64,000 bases of DNA from Chitinophaga barathri (GTDB lineage Bacteria > Bacteroidota > Bacteroidia > Chitinophagales > Chitinophagaceae). A program made the translations under genes and the position numbers. The notes below the pieces were generated by a model that was not told the DNA's origin, did no database searches, and saw only the letters and a program-made list of their open reading frames with translations. Within the stretch, counting starts at the first letter, position 1. Each line of letters begins with the position of its first letter. Of the stretch, positions 1 to 8,344 are shown piece by piece. The DNA lies in assembly GCF_003807585.1 (NCBI RefSeq), contig NZ_RMBX01000011.1, positions 1-64,000 on the forward strand, read 5' to 3'.

Positions 1-35
1 TTTATGTCAATCCAAATCCGTATTATTGACAACCC

Positions 36-128
36 CTGTAAACCTCCAGCAGGATAAAATCATCGACTGTAAAGTCCTGCCAGGACAAAATACCCCACTG
101 TAAAGTTTTTTCAGGACAAGACAACAGC
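36..128. repeat. Three tandem 31-bp direct repeats
   Basis: Units start at 36, 67 and 98, each opening with ctgtaaa and carrying a cagga-taaa/caggacaa core about 15 bases later. Spacing is exactly 31 bp. There are no unique spacers between units, so it is a minisatellite and not a CRISPR array. The units have diverged from one another. Confidence 0.7.
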
Positions 129-131
129 TTC

Positions 132-212
132 AGTACTACTCTATTACTACTATTACACTACTGTTAGACTACACTACTACTACACTACCACTACTATTAG
201 ACTACTCTTAGC
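132..212. repeat. TAC/ACT-rich simple-sequence tract
   Basis: An imperfect trinucleotide tract (actact, attact, agactac words) of about 80 bp between the two minisatellites. It has no coding potential that I recognise. Confidence 0.65.
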
Positions 213-257
213 GCCCAATTGTCATGCTCATGACAAAGGATTGTACGAAAAAAATGC

Positions 258-345
258 GACGTAGGTTCAAGGCCGGTTAGACGTAGGTTAGAGGCCGGTT
301 AGACCGGGTTTTTACCTAGGTTAGACGTAGGTTAGAGGCCGGTTA
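258..345. repeat. Four tandem 22-bp direct repeats
   Basis: Units at 258-279, 280-301, 302-323 and 324-345. Units 1, 2 and 4 share gacgtaggtt and ggccggtta and differ at only a couple of positions. Unit 3 is diverged but keeps the frame and length. The array is followed by a partial unit (agccgg). Confidence 0.8.
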
Positions 346-605
346 AGCCGGCAAAAAGTGGAGGAGTAAGGCCGTAATGATCAGGACAAGAGAGGCCGTA
401 AAAAAGTAAAAGTCCAGGTAAAGACCATGATATTGTCAGGGTAAAGGAAGATGAATGCCGGTAAAAGACTAAAATAAGACCCGTAAAGGGGCTGACGGAT
501 AGCCGGACAGGAAAGGGTGTCGGCTGGATGAAATAAAGTCTTTTTAGGGGCTGAAAATCTAAAAAAAGAAGGAGTAGTAGCCTGGGAAATAGGTGCCATG
601 AAACA

Positions 606-1655
606 TTACCGGCCTTTCGGGTTACGCGTCACCAAAGTGATGAACCGTTGCAGGATCTTTTTCCGCTGCTCTTCATCCGCTGCCAGGTAAAAATGATTTC
701 CCTGCGGAGCCGGATCAAAAAAGGTAAATCCTTCTTTGTCAGCATAGATCTTCCCCGGCCGGCTGATGGAAAAATAATCCTTCAGGCCTTCCACGGCGTA
801 CAGTACAGAGGTAAGGTCCCAGGTGGGGCGGTCGTAAGGCATCTTCAGATAACTTTCATAAGCCACCACCACGGGGTGATGTTCCGTCCAGGTGAAATCC
901 TGCCGGATGCTGCGGGCAGGGTAGAGGATCGTATTGCCCAGCTCAAAGGGGCTTGTGACTATCCTGCCGGGCCAGCTGCCGAATACTTTTTTCGCGGCAG
1001 CCACGTCTATTTTCACATTGTATTCCGCCATTCTTTTTTCTTCAAAATCACCCGCCATTACGGATAACAGGTTCACTTTTGCCGCCACCAGGTCCCTGCC
1101 GCCGAGGGGAGAAAACGAATCCGGTCCGGAATCCAGCAGGCGCGCCAGGTTCGTGGAAAATCCCACGGATATGATCACCACGGAACTGTCCGGCTGCCTG
1201 GACAATACCTCCCGGTACAGGGCCACCGATTCTTTGTATGCGGCCGTGGTATCGGGCGCTTTGAATACTTTTTGTCCACCTTTTGCGGTATAGCGGTATG
1301 CCGCACGCGCATAATTATTGGGGTTTTCCTCGCTGTCCGCGCCGTCTTTCACCCGGCCCACGGGAATATGCGGATAGCCGTACCAGTTATTCATCAGGCT
1401 GATGAAAAGGGAAGAATAAATATTGTTTTTGTTGCTGCTCACAGCCAGCAGATTGATCTTTCCTTCTTTCATGTATTTGTACAACATGTCCAGCGCCAGC
1501 GCGTCATCCACATCGTTGCCCATATCTGTTTCGAAGATCACTTTGAGTGGGGCGCCGCGCTGCGCGGCCGGTTTTTTCTGAGAAGAAAACAGCAGGCATA
1601 CACCCGCGAGGAAAATGAACAGGCCGCCTTTGCCCGTGAAAGATCGTGTGAACAT
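606..1655 (-). CDS. Exported nucleoside hydrolase-like protein
   Basis: A 349-residue protein with an N-terminal hydrophobic signal (about residues 10-25), so probably periplasmic or membrane-anchored. The mature part opens with the aspartate cluster ETDMGNDVDDALAL (about residues 42-55), the calcium- and ribose-binding signature of the inosine/uridine-preferring nucleoside hydrolase fold, which cleaves the N-glycosidic bond of nucleosides. Length and motif fit the family. Substrate cannot be told from sequence. It is monocistronic and divergent from the lipoprotein gene at 1820. The exported location suggests scavenging of external nucleosides rather than cytosolic salvage. Confidence 0.85.
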   Translation of the reverse strand: MFTRSFTGKGGLFIFLAGVCLLFSSQKKPAAQRGAPLKVIFETDMGNDVDDALALDMLYKYMKEGKINLLAVSSNKNNIYSSLFISLMNNWYGYPHIPVGRVKDGADSEENPNNYARAAYRYTAKGGQKVFKAPDTTAAYKESVALYREVLSRQPDSSVVIISVGFSTNLARLLDSGPDSFSPLGGRDLVAAKVNLLSVMAGDFEEKRMAEYNVKIDVAAAKKVFGSWPGRIVTSPFELGNTILYPARSIRQDFTWTEHHPVVVAYESYLKMPYDRPTWDLTSVLYAVEGLKDYFSISRPGKIYADKEGFTFFDPAPQGNHFYLAADEEQRKKILQRFITLVTRNPKGR

Positions 1656-1819
1656 AAGGATAAGATACGGCGAACTGCCCCGCGGTCCAACTTACCGGGT
1701 AAAATTATTTGCCCCGCCGACAGTTAACATTAAGGTAACATGGACGGATAGGGGTTTTTGAAGGATTGTGGAATATATCAGCAACAAGCCACTCAACCGG
1801 CGAAGACCAACAAGGATAT

Positions 1820-3475
1820 ATGAAATACAGTAACATATTTTTCATGCTATTGCTGATATTAGCAGCGGGATGCCACAAGACAGGGGAATTTTACAACCAA
1901 CTGGACCTGTTGCCGCAGATAGACAAACTGGACAACACGGCCTATGCCGTAGGAGATACGCTCACGCTCACCGGCAAGCTGGGAACGGGAAAAGCCGACG
2001 TGCAAATTACCATCGGTAACGTGGATGCGCCTGTAATCACTATACTCACAACAGACAGTACCTACATTGAAAACGAGGTATTGTACAACTATACAAAGGA
2101 CAGGATAAAGGTACTGATCACCGAGGGCATGATAGGGCCGCAGCAGCTGGTGGTGGCAAAGGTGAACGGCGTGAGCAGCGTGCTGGCTTCCATTTTTGTA
2201 AGCAGGGGCCGGCCTCTGCCCGCTCTTTCGGACACATTGAACTACCTGGATACCAAACAGGCGGAAATTGTACTGAGCATGCCTGAAGGGACGAGGGTGA
2301 TCCCAAATTATACACCGGGCGGGGCCATTGTCTTTATGAATGGCAACGACCTGGTTACCTGGCAGGAGGGAGAGATCCGCCGGGGTAAGGTAACCTGGAA
2401 GGACAGCTACGGTGATTTTACGATCCTGGACCCGGTGAACCCCGAATATGGTTTTGCTTCAGACCCTGCGGGTGACAACCTGTATATCTCCTGCCTGACC
2501 AGCGATGCCGGGTTGCCCGGCGCTGAATATTCCGCCATACGCCTGATGAAGATATCTCTGCGGGATTATAGTATTACCACGCTGAACCGTACAGTATTGC
2601 CCACGGCTACTGGGCTTATTGACGACACCTATTTGAATCTTGATACCGCAAAAAGAGAAGGGAACATTGGCGGGGTGTTTTTGCCGGTGATGAAAAAGAT
2701 CTATGTGAACAGCCAGGGGGAGTTGTATTTCAGCGGCCCTTCGTTCAACTGGTATGCGATGGATGGGTTGGTGTACAGCAATGTGCCCACCAACCTTACG
2801 GTGGCTCATTTAAATGCGGCTGGAAACTTCCGGTACCTCGCCAAGGGGGCGGTGTACGAGAATAAAATATTCCAGGTGTTTGTGATAAAAAACGGGGAGT
2901 TCAATATGGATTACGACTTTATCCCGAATGTTACTTCCTTGTTTAGTTATAGCAGGCTGGCGTTCATAGACGCTGAGAATAGCCTGCTGTATGGTTATGC
3001 CGGAATGGAAGCCGGTATACTATATTATATCAGCACTTTTTATTGTTATAACCTGGCTCAGCAGCGGCAGGTGGGGGAGTTTACCTATAAATTGTCCAAT
3101 TCCTCCCCAACCGTTACGGACGGGCCGTTCAACATAGTGGAAGGAAACTATAGTGAGGAGACTGCAGGCACACGTATTTTCCAATGGCCGGCGCCCGGCC
3201 AGCCTACCGTAATGTTTGCACGGCAGCAGCAATTGGAGCAACCAGATGAGGACCGTGGTGGCGGGTTTAAATCGGTGAAAGCGATCGATTTCACCAACCA
3301 CTCCGTGAGCACCTACGCGCTTTACAGGGAAAGACCTGATCCCGCCGGCATATACAGGCTGGGCATGGGCGGCGATGTGGTGGGTTATACCGCTTCCAAA
3401 AAGCCGCTGATGGTACGTACCAACGAAGTGGATGCAAACATTCATGAAGTGTTGTTGCTGGCGCCGGTGAAATAA
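1820..3475 (+). CDS. Outer-membrane lipoprotein, IPT/TIG-like, unknown function
   Basis: I take the ATG at 1820 as the start because it places a lipoprotein signal (LLLILAAGC) at the N-terminus; an in-frame upstream start at 1766 adds residues with no signal character. The product is about 551 residues. The segment after the lipid-attachment cysteine looks like an immunoglobulin-like IPT/TIG domain (AYAVGDTLTLTGKLG). The remainder resembles a beta-rich repeat fold with YxSxx and FxxGN patterns. No catalytic motif is seen. Such lipoproteins in Bacteroidota are often surface-exposed. A terminator hairpin follows the stop. Confidence 0.7.
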   Translation: MKYSNIFFMLLLILAAGCHKTGEFYNQLDLLPQIDKLDNTAYAVGDTLTLTGKLGTGKADVQITIGNVDAPVITILTTDSTYIENEVLYNYTKDRIKVLITEGMIGPQQLVVAKVNGVSSVLASIFVSRGRPLPALSDTLNYLDTKQAEIVLSMPEGTRVIPNYTPGGAIVFMNGNDLVTWQEGEIRRGKVTWKDSYGDFTILDPVNPEYGFASDPAGDNLYISCLTSDAGLPGAEYSAIRLMKISLRDYSITTLNRTVLPTATGLIDDTYLNLDTAKREGNIGGVFLPVMKKIYVNSQGELYFSGPSFNWYAMDGLVYSNVPTNLTVAHLNAAGNFRYLAKGAVYENKIFQVFVIKNGEFNMDYDFIPNVTSLFSYSRLAFIDAENSLLYGYAGMEAGILYYISTFYCYNLAQQRQVGEFTYKLSNSSPTVTDGPFNIVEGNYSEETAGTRIFQWPAPGQPTVMFARQQQLEQPDEDRGGGFKSVKAIDFTNHSVSTYALYRERPDPAGIYRLGMGGDVVGYTASKKPLMVRTNEVDANIHEVLLLAPVK

Positions 3476-3500
3476 GTAATTACAAATACAATAGAAGAAA

Positions 3501-3537
3501 AAGCCTCCAGGTTCAATGTCTGGAGGCTTCTCTTTTT
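3501..3537 (+). terminator. Intrinsic terminator
   Basis: A perfect 10-bp stem (aagcctccag 3501-3510 / ctggaggctt 3520-3529) is followed by a T-rich tail, and lies 25 bp after the lipoprotein gene. Confidence 0.85.
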
Positions 3538-3680
3538 CCATGCGTTTCAAAATTGTATATTTGATGAACCCGATCTGAATATGAAAACAGACGCTCCCGG
3601 TGAGGGTGTTTGCGGTTTTTGTTTTAGCGTCATCTTTCAGCATCACAGCTCTATTAAATCTTCATAAAAACACTAGTCAT

Positions 3681-4193
3681 ATGATCTTACAAGCCATGCG
3701 CGCGGAATTTGAACATGAAGTGAACAGCACCAGGAAATTGCTGGAGGCCGTTCCGGAGAAAGATATCAACTACAGGCCTTCGCCGATTTCCTGGACGATG
3801 GGCGAGCTTGCGCAGCATATTGCCACTATTTATTACTGGTATGTGGGCACGCTTACACTGGAGGTGTATGACCTGGCGGAAGACCGCCTGGAGCGCGGCG
3901 ATCCGGCGGACATACAAGCCACCCTGGAGTTGTTTGAGAAAAATGTTGAGCTTGCCAGAAAATCCTTGCTGGGAATTACAGAAGAAGACCTGCAAAAAGA
4001 ATGGACGATGAAATCAGGAGAGCGTATCATAATGGGCCCTATGCCCCGGGGTATCGTGGCGCGCGGTTTCCTGTTCAATCATCTTTATCATCACCGCGGG
4101 GAGATGATCGTTTATTTACGTGCGACCGGGAATAAAGTGCCTGGTTTGTACGGACCGACTTATGAAACGAACCCGACGAGAAAAAGGGAATAG
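3681..4193 (+). CDS. DinB superfamily protein
   Basis: A 170-residue four-helix-bundle protein of the DinB/YfiT-like metal-binding superfamily. Visible histidines in the expected places are in ELAQHI (about residue 40) and FLFNHLYHHRGEM near the C-terminus, which would form the metal triad. Family members include thiol S-transferases and many proteins of unknown activity, so the reaction cannot be assigned. The ATG at 3681 gives a normal family start; an upstream GTG at 3600 would add a hydrophobic stretch not typical of the family. It is a single gene bounded by terminators. Confidence 0.85.
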   Translation: MILQAMRAEFEHEVNSTRKLLEAVPEKDINYRPSPISWTMGELAQHIATIYYWYVGTLTLEVYDLAEDRLERGDPADIQATLELFEKNVELARKSLLGITEEDLQKEWTMKSGERIIMGPMPRGIVARGFLFNHLYHHRGEMIVYLRATGNKVPGLYGPTYETNPTRKRE

Positions 4194-4204
4194 GAGGATA
4201 AAAA

Positions 4205-4240
4205 AAAGGAGGCATCCCGGTGGATGCCTCCTTTGTATTT
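4205..4240 (+). terminator. Intrinsic terminator
   Basis: A perfect 13-bp stem (4205-4217 / 4222-4234) with a cggt loop and a T-rich tail directly after the DinB gene. It also lies just past the 3' end of the opposing tRNA-Arg gene, so it may serve both directions. Confidence 0.85.
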
Positions 4241-4244
4241 TTCG

Positions 4245-4318
4245 TGAACCGGATTGGATTCGAACCAATGACCTGCTGCTTAGAAGGCAGCTGCTCTATC
4301 CAGCTGAGCTACCGGTCC
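4245..4318 (-). tRNA. tRNA-Arg (UCU)
   Basis: On the minus strand the acceptor stem GGACCGG pairs with CCGGTTC (one G-U pair). The D arm carries AGCTGGA, the anticodon loop CTTCTAA gives anticodon UCU, and the T arm is the standard GGTTCGAATCC. Discriminator base is A. CCA is not encoded. The gene is 74 nt. Confidence 0.95.
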
Positions 4319-4416
4319 GGATAACGTATCACAATAAATTTATTTTTATTGGGAGTGCAAATTTATATAATTTTCCACCAATTAATCAAATAAATCGCTG
4401 ACTCAAAGGTAATATA

Positions 4417-5088
4417 ATGGAAGTAAAGATTGAAAGCAGCTGGAAAGAAGCGTTGAAAGACGAGTTCCAAAAATCCTATTTCGAGCAGATCGTCATGTTC
4501 CTCAAACATGAAAAAGCGCTGGGCAAAACCATCTATCCCCAGGGAAACCAGATCTTTAATGCATTTGATAAAACGCCTTTTGACAACGTCAGAGTGGTCA
4601 TTCTCGGCCAGGACCCCTACCACGGCCCCGGGCAGGCCCACGGCCTTTGTTTCTCCGTGCAGAAGGGTATAAAACCCCCGCCTTCGCTGGTGAACATCTA
4701 CAAAGAAATGAATGCGGACCTGGGCATCCCCATCGCGCAAACCGGCGATCTCACCCCATGGGCGGAGAACGGTGTGCTGCTGCTCAACGCCATCCTCACG
4801 GTACGCGACGGAGAGCCGGCCTCGCATAGTAAAATAGGCTGGGAAACATTCACCGACGCGGTGATCCGCACCGTTTCGAACAAAAAGGAAGGTGTTGTGT
4901 TCATGCTGTGGGGGAAGTTTGCGCAGGATAAGCAGGTGCTGATAGACGGCACCCAGCATCATATCCTCAAAGCGGCGCATCCTTCGCCCTTTAGTGCGGA
5001 CAAAGGTTTTTTCGGCTGCAAACACTTCTCAAAGGCAAACGAACTGCTTATCAGGCAGGGAAAAGAGCCGGTGAACTGGCAGTTGTGA
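4417..5088 (+). CDS. ung: Uracil-DNA glycosylase (family 1)
   Basis: A 223-residue protein with the family-1 UDG signatures: GQDPYHG at residues 64-70 (D66 is the water-activating aspartate), and HPSPFSA from about residue 188, the minor-groove intercalation loop with the catalytic histidine. Length matches the family. The enzyme excises uracil from DNA to start base-excision repair in the cytoplasm. It is followed after 35 bp by the acyltransferase gene, so the two may be cotranscribed although they are functionally unrelated. Confidence 0.97.
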   Translation: MEVKIESSWKEALKDEFQKSYFEQIVMFLKHEKALGKTIYPQGNQIFNAFDKTPFDNVRVVILGQDPYHGPGQAHGLCFSVQKGIKPPPSLVNIYKEMNADLGIPIAQTGDLTPWAENGVLLLNAILTVRDGEPASHSKIGWETFTDAVIRTVSNKKEGVVFMLWGKFAQDKQVLIDGTQHHILKAAHPSPFSADKGFFGCKHFSKANELLIRQGKEPVNWQL

Positions 5089-5123
5089 TTTTTTCTTAAT
5101 ATTACCTTTCATTCCCTTTGCGC

Positions 5124-5897
5124 ATGAAATGGCTTAAAAACATAGCTGGTCGGGTTTTTGCAGTTTACGGGCTCCTGCTCTTTGTTGCAACGCTGCTGAT
5201 TGTGCTGATCCCTATCTGGATTATCTCCTTTTTCCCTGATCCCCGCAAAACGCGTTATTTCCTTAATATCGGCCGGGTGTGGATGGGCATTTACATGCCC
5301 CTCATCGGCTGCCCCGTATTCCGTAAGGGTTTACATCATTTCAAAAAAGGGCAGCAGTATGTGGTCGTGTGTAACCATAATTCGTTCATAGACGTGCCTG
5401 TGACCACGCCGGGCGTACCAGGTGTGAACAAGACCCTCGCCAAAGCGGAAGTGGGTAAGATACCGCTCTTTGGCATGATGTACCGCATCGGCGGCATCAT
5501 GGTGGACCGGAAGGATGACAACAGCCGCCGCCAGAGTTTTGAACATATGCACAATGCGCTGAACATGGGCATGCATATGGTCCTGTTCCCGGAAGGCACG
5601 CGGAACCGCACGGGCATGCCGCTTAAAAAATTCTACGACGGCGCGTTTATCCTCGCCATCGAAGCACAGACGCCCATTATACCTTCGCTGCTGTTCAATA
5701 CGAAAAAGATACAGGTGCCGGGCAAATTCCTGTTCGCGCTGCCGCACCGGATCGATTTTCACTTCCTGCCGCCGGTGGACACTACGGGCCTCACCCGGGC
5801 AGACCTCCCGGTGCTGAAAGAGAAAGTATTTAATATTATGTGGGATTATTACACCGGGCATACCCAAACAGCGGCACTGAGCCCTGAAACCGCTTAA
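5124..5897 (+). CDS. 1-acyl-glycerol-3-phosphate acyltransferase family
   Basis: About 257 residues from the ATG at 5124. It has an N-terminal membrane segment (about residues 12-37), the acyltransferase HX4D motif (NHNSFID, H85/D90) and the glycerophosphate-binding FPEGTRNR (about 155-162). PlsC-type enzymes transfer an acyl chain to lysophosphatidate at the inner membrane in phospholipid synthesis. Bacteroidota carry several paralogues, and some acylate other lipids, so plsC itself is not claimed. An upstream TTG at 5118 adds only two residues. Confidence 0.9.
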   Translation: MKWLKNIAGRVFAVYGLLLFVATLLIVLIPIWIISFFPDPRKTRYFLNIGRVWMGIYMPLIGCPVFRKGLHHFKKGQQYVVVCNHNSFIDVPVTTPGVPGVNKTLAKAEVGKIPLFGMMYRIGGIMVDRKDDNSRRQSFEHMHNALNMGMHMVLFPEGTRNRTGMPLKKFYDGAFILAIEAQTPIIPSLLFNTKKIQVPGKFLFALPHRIDFHFLPPVDTTGLTRADLPVLKEKVFNIMWDYYTGHTQTAALSPETA

Positions 5898-5900
5898 GGC

Positions 5901-6278
5901 TTATAACTGCGTGAGCCACCACACGTTCCCGAAAGGATCTTTTATGCCGGCGGACCGGCCGTAATCCTTGTCTTCCGGCGCCTGCTCGGAAGTGGCGCCC
6001 GCTGCCAGCGCTTTATTATATACTTCATCTGTACCGGTCACATAAATAAATACACCGCAGGTAAGCGGCGGATACAGGTCCGTGCTGTTGCTGAACATGA
6101 TCACGCTGTCGTCTATCCGCACTTCCGCGTGCATGATGCGGCCGTCATCGTCCCGGTACACACCGGATTCCTGGGCTTCAAAAATATCTTTGAGGAAGGA
6201 GAGGAATTTGTCCGCGTCGGCCACCAGGAAATAAGGGCAAAGCGTGGTCATGCCGGCGGGTTTGTTAGGAGTTGCCAT
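5901..6278 (-). CDS. VOC (glyoxalase/PhnB-like) family protein
   Basis: A 125-residue single VOC fold: an N-terminal LCPYFLVADADKFLSFLKD strand-helix module, a central RIMHAEVRIDDSVIMFS strand, and a C-terminal AGIKDPFGNVWWL, which is typical of the PhnB-like branch. PhnB-like members often lack known activity and are commonly annotated as glyoxalase/bleomycin-resistance-like. It converges on the acyltransferase gene with only a few bases between stops. Confidence 0.85.
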   Translation of the reverse strand: MATPNKPAGMTTLCPYFLVADADKFLSFLKDIFEAQESGVYRDDDGRIMHAEVRIDDSVIMFSNSTDLYPPLTCGVFIYVTGTDEVYNKALAAGATSEQAPEDKDYGRSAGIKDPFGNVWWLTQL

Positions 6279-6574
6279 GTGCTTTTTTTATTGCAATATT
6301 AGGAAAGGAGGGAAGGGGGAAATTGGAGAAATACGACATTTTAAGGTTTCAGAAAACCTTTCCAAAAGGGGACTGATTATCAACGGAAAAGCAGAAAGTT
6401 ATTGGGATGAATGAGTTTTAACGGTGGGGGCCGAAGAATTAAATGTTTCCTTTGTGGTTGTCCAAAATCGGGTTAGGGATGCATTGTCAGACATCATTTG
6501 TTTCAGTCTTTCCATAGGAGATTTGGAAAGCCATATCTTTAATTGTAATTTTTTTATATGTGATGGTGTGTCTG

Positions 6575-7105
6575 TCATACATCCAGGAGATTAAAAGTAT
6601 TCAAATTTAACTTTTTAATCCAAGAACTTATATATTCCTTATCCAGATCTTCTTTTTCGGCAATATTCCTGATATCCTCCATCTGAATCGCAGATTGAAG
6701 GTCCTGGATCCATATAAGTTTGGATATCAGCAGATCTTCCGGGGATACTACATAGATTGGTTTTCCATAAAAATCCATCTGTATTCGCCTGCTGAACTCC
6801 ATTTGTCGGAAAGGGGCATTCTTTAACACTACAAAATCCGCTTTAAAACCGGATTCATGGTCAATAATATTAAACATGCCCTGCCGCTCCACTGCTTCTT
6901 TTACTGCATCTGCATCACAATAGTATCCCTCGCTAAAATTTTCGACAAAACGGTCGATGTCGCCCGGCTGCAAATGTATAATGAAATCAAAATCACGGGT
7001 TGCCCTGGGAAGTATATACAAACTCATTGCCACGCTGCCGGAAAGCATATAGGGTATTTCGTGCTTATTTAATACATCAGTTATTTTGTTGAAAAAAGGT
7101 ATCAT
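6575..7105 (-). CDS. Nucleotidyltransferase-fold protein (AbiEii/DUF6036-like)
   Basis: A 176-residue protein with a minimal nucleotidyltransferase core: YMLSGSVAMSLYILPRATRD (GS...R.T.D) followed by DFDFII, giving the acidic pair expected at the active site, and VVSPEDLLISKLIWIQD, where the SPEDLIxxKL motif is typical of this group. Relatives include AbiEii-type toxins and solitary uncharacterised proteins. No partner antitoxin gene is adjacent, so toxin activity is not claimed. It lies in a low-GC pocket between two GC-rich genes, which may mean it was acquired. Confidence 0.7.
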   Translation of the reverse strand: MIPFFNKITDVLNKHEIPYMLSGSVAMSLYILPRATRDFDFIIHLQPGDIDRFVENFSEGYYCDADAVKEAVERQGMFNIIDHESGFKADFVVLKNAPFRQMEFSRRIQMDFYGKPIYVVSPEDLLISKLIWIQDLQSAIQMEDIRNIAEKEDLDKEYISSWIKKLNLNTFNLLDV

Positions 7106-7193
7106 AGCAAGGCAAGTTACTTTAACTCTATATCCATGACAAGAATTTTTAAGTAAAAGATTGATAGGGTTTTTTCAATTGGAGGTGAATTCT

Positions 7194-7988
7194 TTAATCC
7201 TCCCTATACTCAATCCCCTCCGGCTTCCCGGAAAAGTATTGCCTGGGGTGGTATCCTGAAAACTCTTTAAAATCATGTATAAAATGGCTCTGGTCGTAAT
7301 ACCCGCACTCGTAGGCCAGCCCCGTCAGGTTTTCTTCTATTCTGCCGTAACGGCTCACCGCCCGCTGGAAGCGGATGATGCGTGAATAGGTTTTGGCGGA
7401 AAAACCGGCGTAAGCCTTAAAGTTGCGCTCGAACTGGCGGCTGCTCAGGCAAAGGTCCGAGGCCAGTTCCGTGATGTTTACCATTCCCTGCGCCTTGATG
7501 ATGGTTTTGATGGCGTGATGCGCGGCGGTTTCGGCGGGTTTGCGTTTGTCCAGCTGTGATTGCAGGAAAGCGGAAAGTATCTCCACACGCTGGTGGTGAT
7601 ACCTGGCGGTCATGATCCTTTCTTCCAGCAGGCTGCCTTCCGTGCCGCAAACGGCGGATAGCTCCGGCATCTGGTTGCTGAACGCTTCGGATGACAGGCC
7701 GAACAGCTGGGGTAAAGCGGAAGGGTAGAGGTAAGCCCCGAATATCCCGAAGCTGCCGTGTGTGAGAAAGCGGCGGTACCGGCTGGTTTGCGCGTGTACC
7801 ACGGCCGTTTGGTCGCAGCTGCCGTCCAGCTGGGCGAAGCGGCCTTTGTAATGGAATACCATTTCCGCGCATCCGTCCGCCAGGGAGCGGTATATGTACG
7901 GCTCGCCGTCCGGTACATTGTACTCGAACACCCAGAACATGCGGACGTACCGGGCCAGTGATGCGGGCGGCTGAAATGTGACGTACAT
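7194..7988 (-). CDS. AraC-family transcriptional regulator
   Basis: A 264-residue protein. The C-terminal third has two helix-turn-helix motifs of the AraC type (ITELASDLCLSSRQFERNFK and LAYECGYYDQSHFIHDFKEF, then GYHPRQY). The N-terminal domain opens with FQPPASLARYVRMFWVFE, resembling the DUF6597-type sensor found in many Bacteroidota AraC proteins. Ligand and targets are unknown. It is divergent from the oxidoreductase gene at 8345 across a 356-bp AT-rich gap, but nothing shows that it regulates it. Confidence 0.88.
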   Translation of the reverse strand: MYVTFQPPASLARYVRMFWVFEYNVPDGEPYIYRSLADGCAEMVFHYKGRFAQLDGSCDQTAVVHAQTSRYRRFLTHGSFGIFGAYLYPSALPQLFGLSSEAFSNQMPELSAVCGTEGSLLEERIMTARYHHQRVEILSAFLQSQLDKRKPAETAAHHAIKTIIKAQGMVNITELASDLCLSSRQFERNFKAYAGFSAKTYSRIIRFQRAVSRYGRIEENLTGLAYECGYYDQSHFIHDFKEFSGYHPRQYFSGKPEGIEYRED

Positions 7989-8344
7989 AATAGATGATAT
8001 TCCATTTAAAGTTAAGGATATAGTCCGGAATCATGTTTTTCAACCCGAAATGAAACAAAACGGCCAATTGCTGTTCCTGCCCGCTGATTTGGGTATTTTA
8101 TGCCTACTTTATTAAAAAAATTCAAAAAGTATTTTTTATTCAGTAAAAAATCGAAAAACTTTACTCTTTGGAGAAAATAGTCCGCATATTTGGAATGCAT
8201 ATAATCATTATGTGAAGATTTTCACGGGGGAAGTTAAAGAAAGGCAAAATAAACAGGCGTTTACTTCAATATACCATCAGCATTCACAAAATCAAGTTAG
8301 TATTTTGTAACCGCGAAAATTCACGTTTACACTTAAAGAAAACC
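7989..8344. other. AT-rich divergent intergenic region
   Basis: This 356-bp region separates two divergent genes and probably holds the promoters of both. It is much richer in A+T than its neighbours. I see no hairpin, repeat or small gene in it. Confidence 0.5.

Larger units (their letters stand above)
1..605. other. Gene-free repeat-rich region
   Basis: No convincing gene is seen. The block contains three tandem 31-bp units, a TAC/ACT-rich simple-sequence tract, four tandem 22-bp units, and then degenerate purine-rich sequence with recurring gtaaa and ggccg words up to the end of the nucleoside hydrolase gene. A 72-codon minus-strand reading frame (381-599) has low-complexity composition and no recognisable feature, so I do not call it. 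Confidence 0.7.

Noticed and set aside
36..345. CRISPR array
   Set aside because: Repeats abut with no unique spacers, the two unit types differ in length (31 and 22 bp), and no cas gene is nearby.
381..599. 72-codon minus-strand reading frame in the repeat region
   Set aside because: Low-complexity composition, overlaps degenerate repeats, no recognisable domain or ribosome-binding context.
4120..4401. 93-codon plus-strand frame through tRNA-Arg
   Set aside because: It runs over the DinB gene end, a terminator and a tRNA gene; not plausible as a protein gene.
6575..7105. AbiE-type toxin-antitoxin pair
   Set aside because: The nucleotidyltransferase stands alone; no antitoxin-like gene precedes or follows it.
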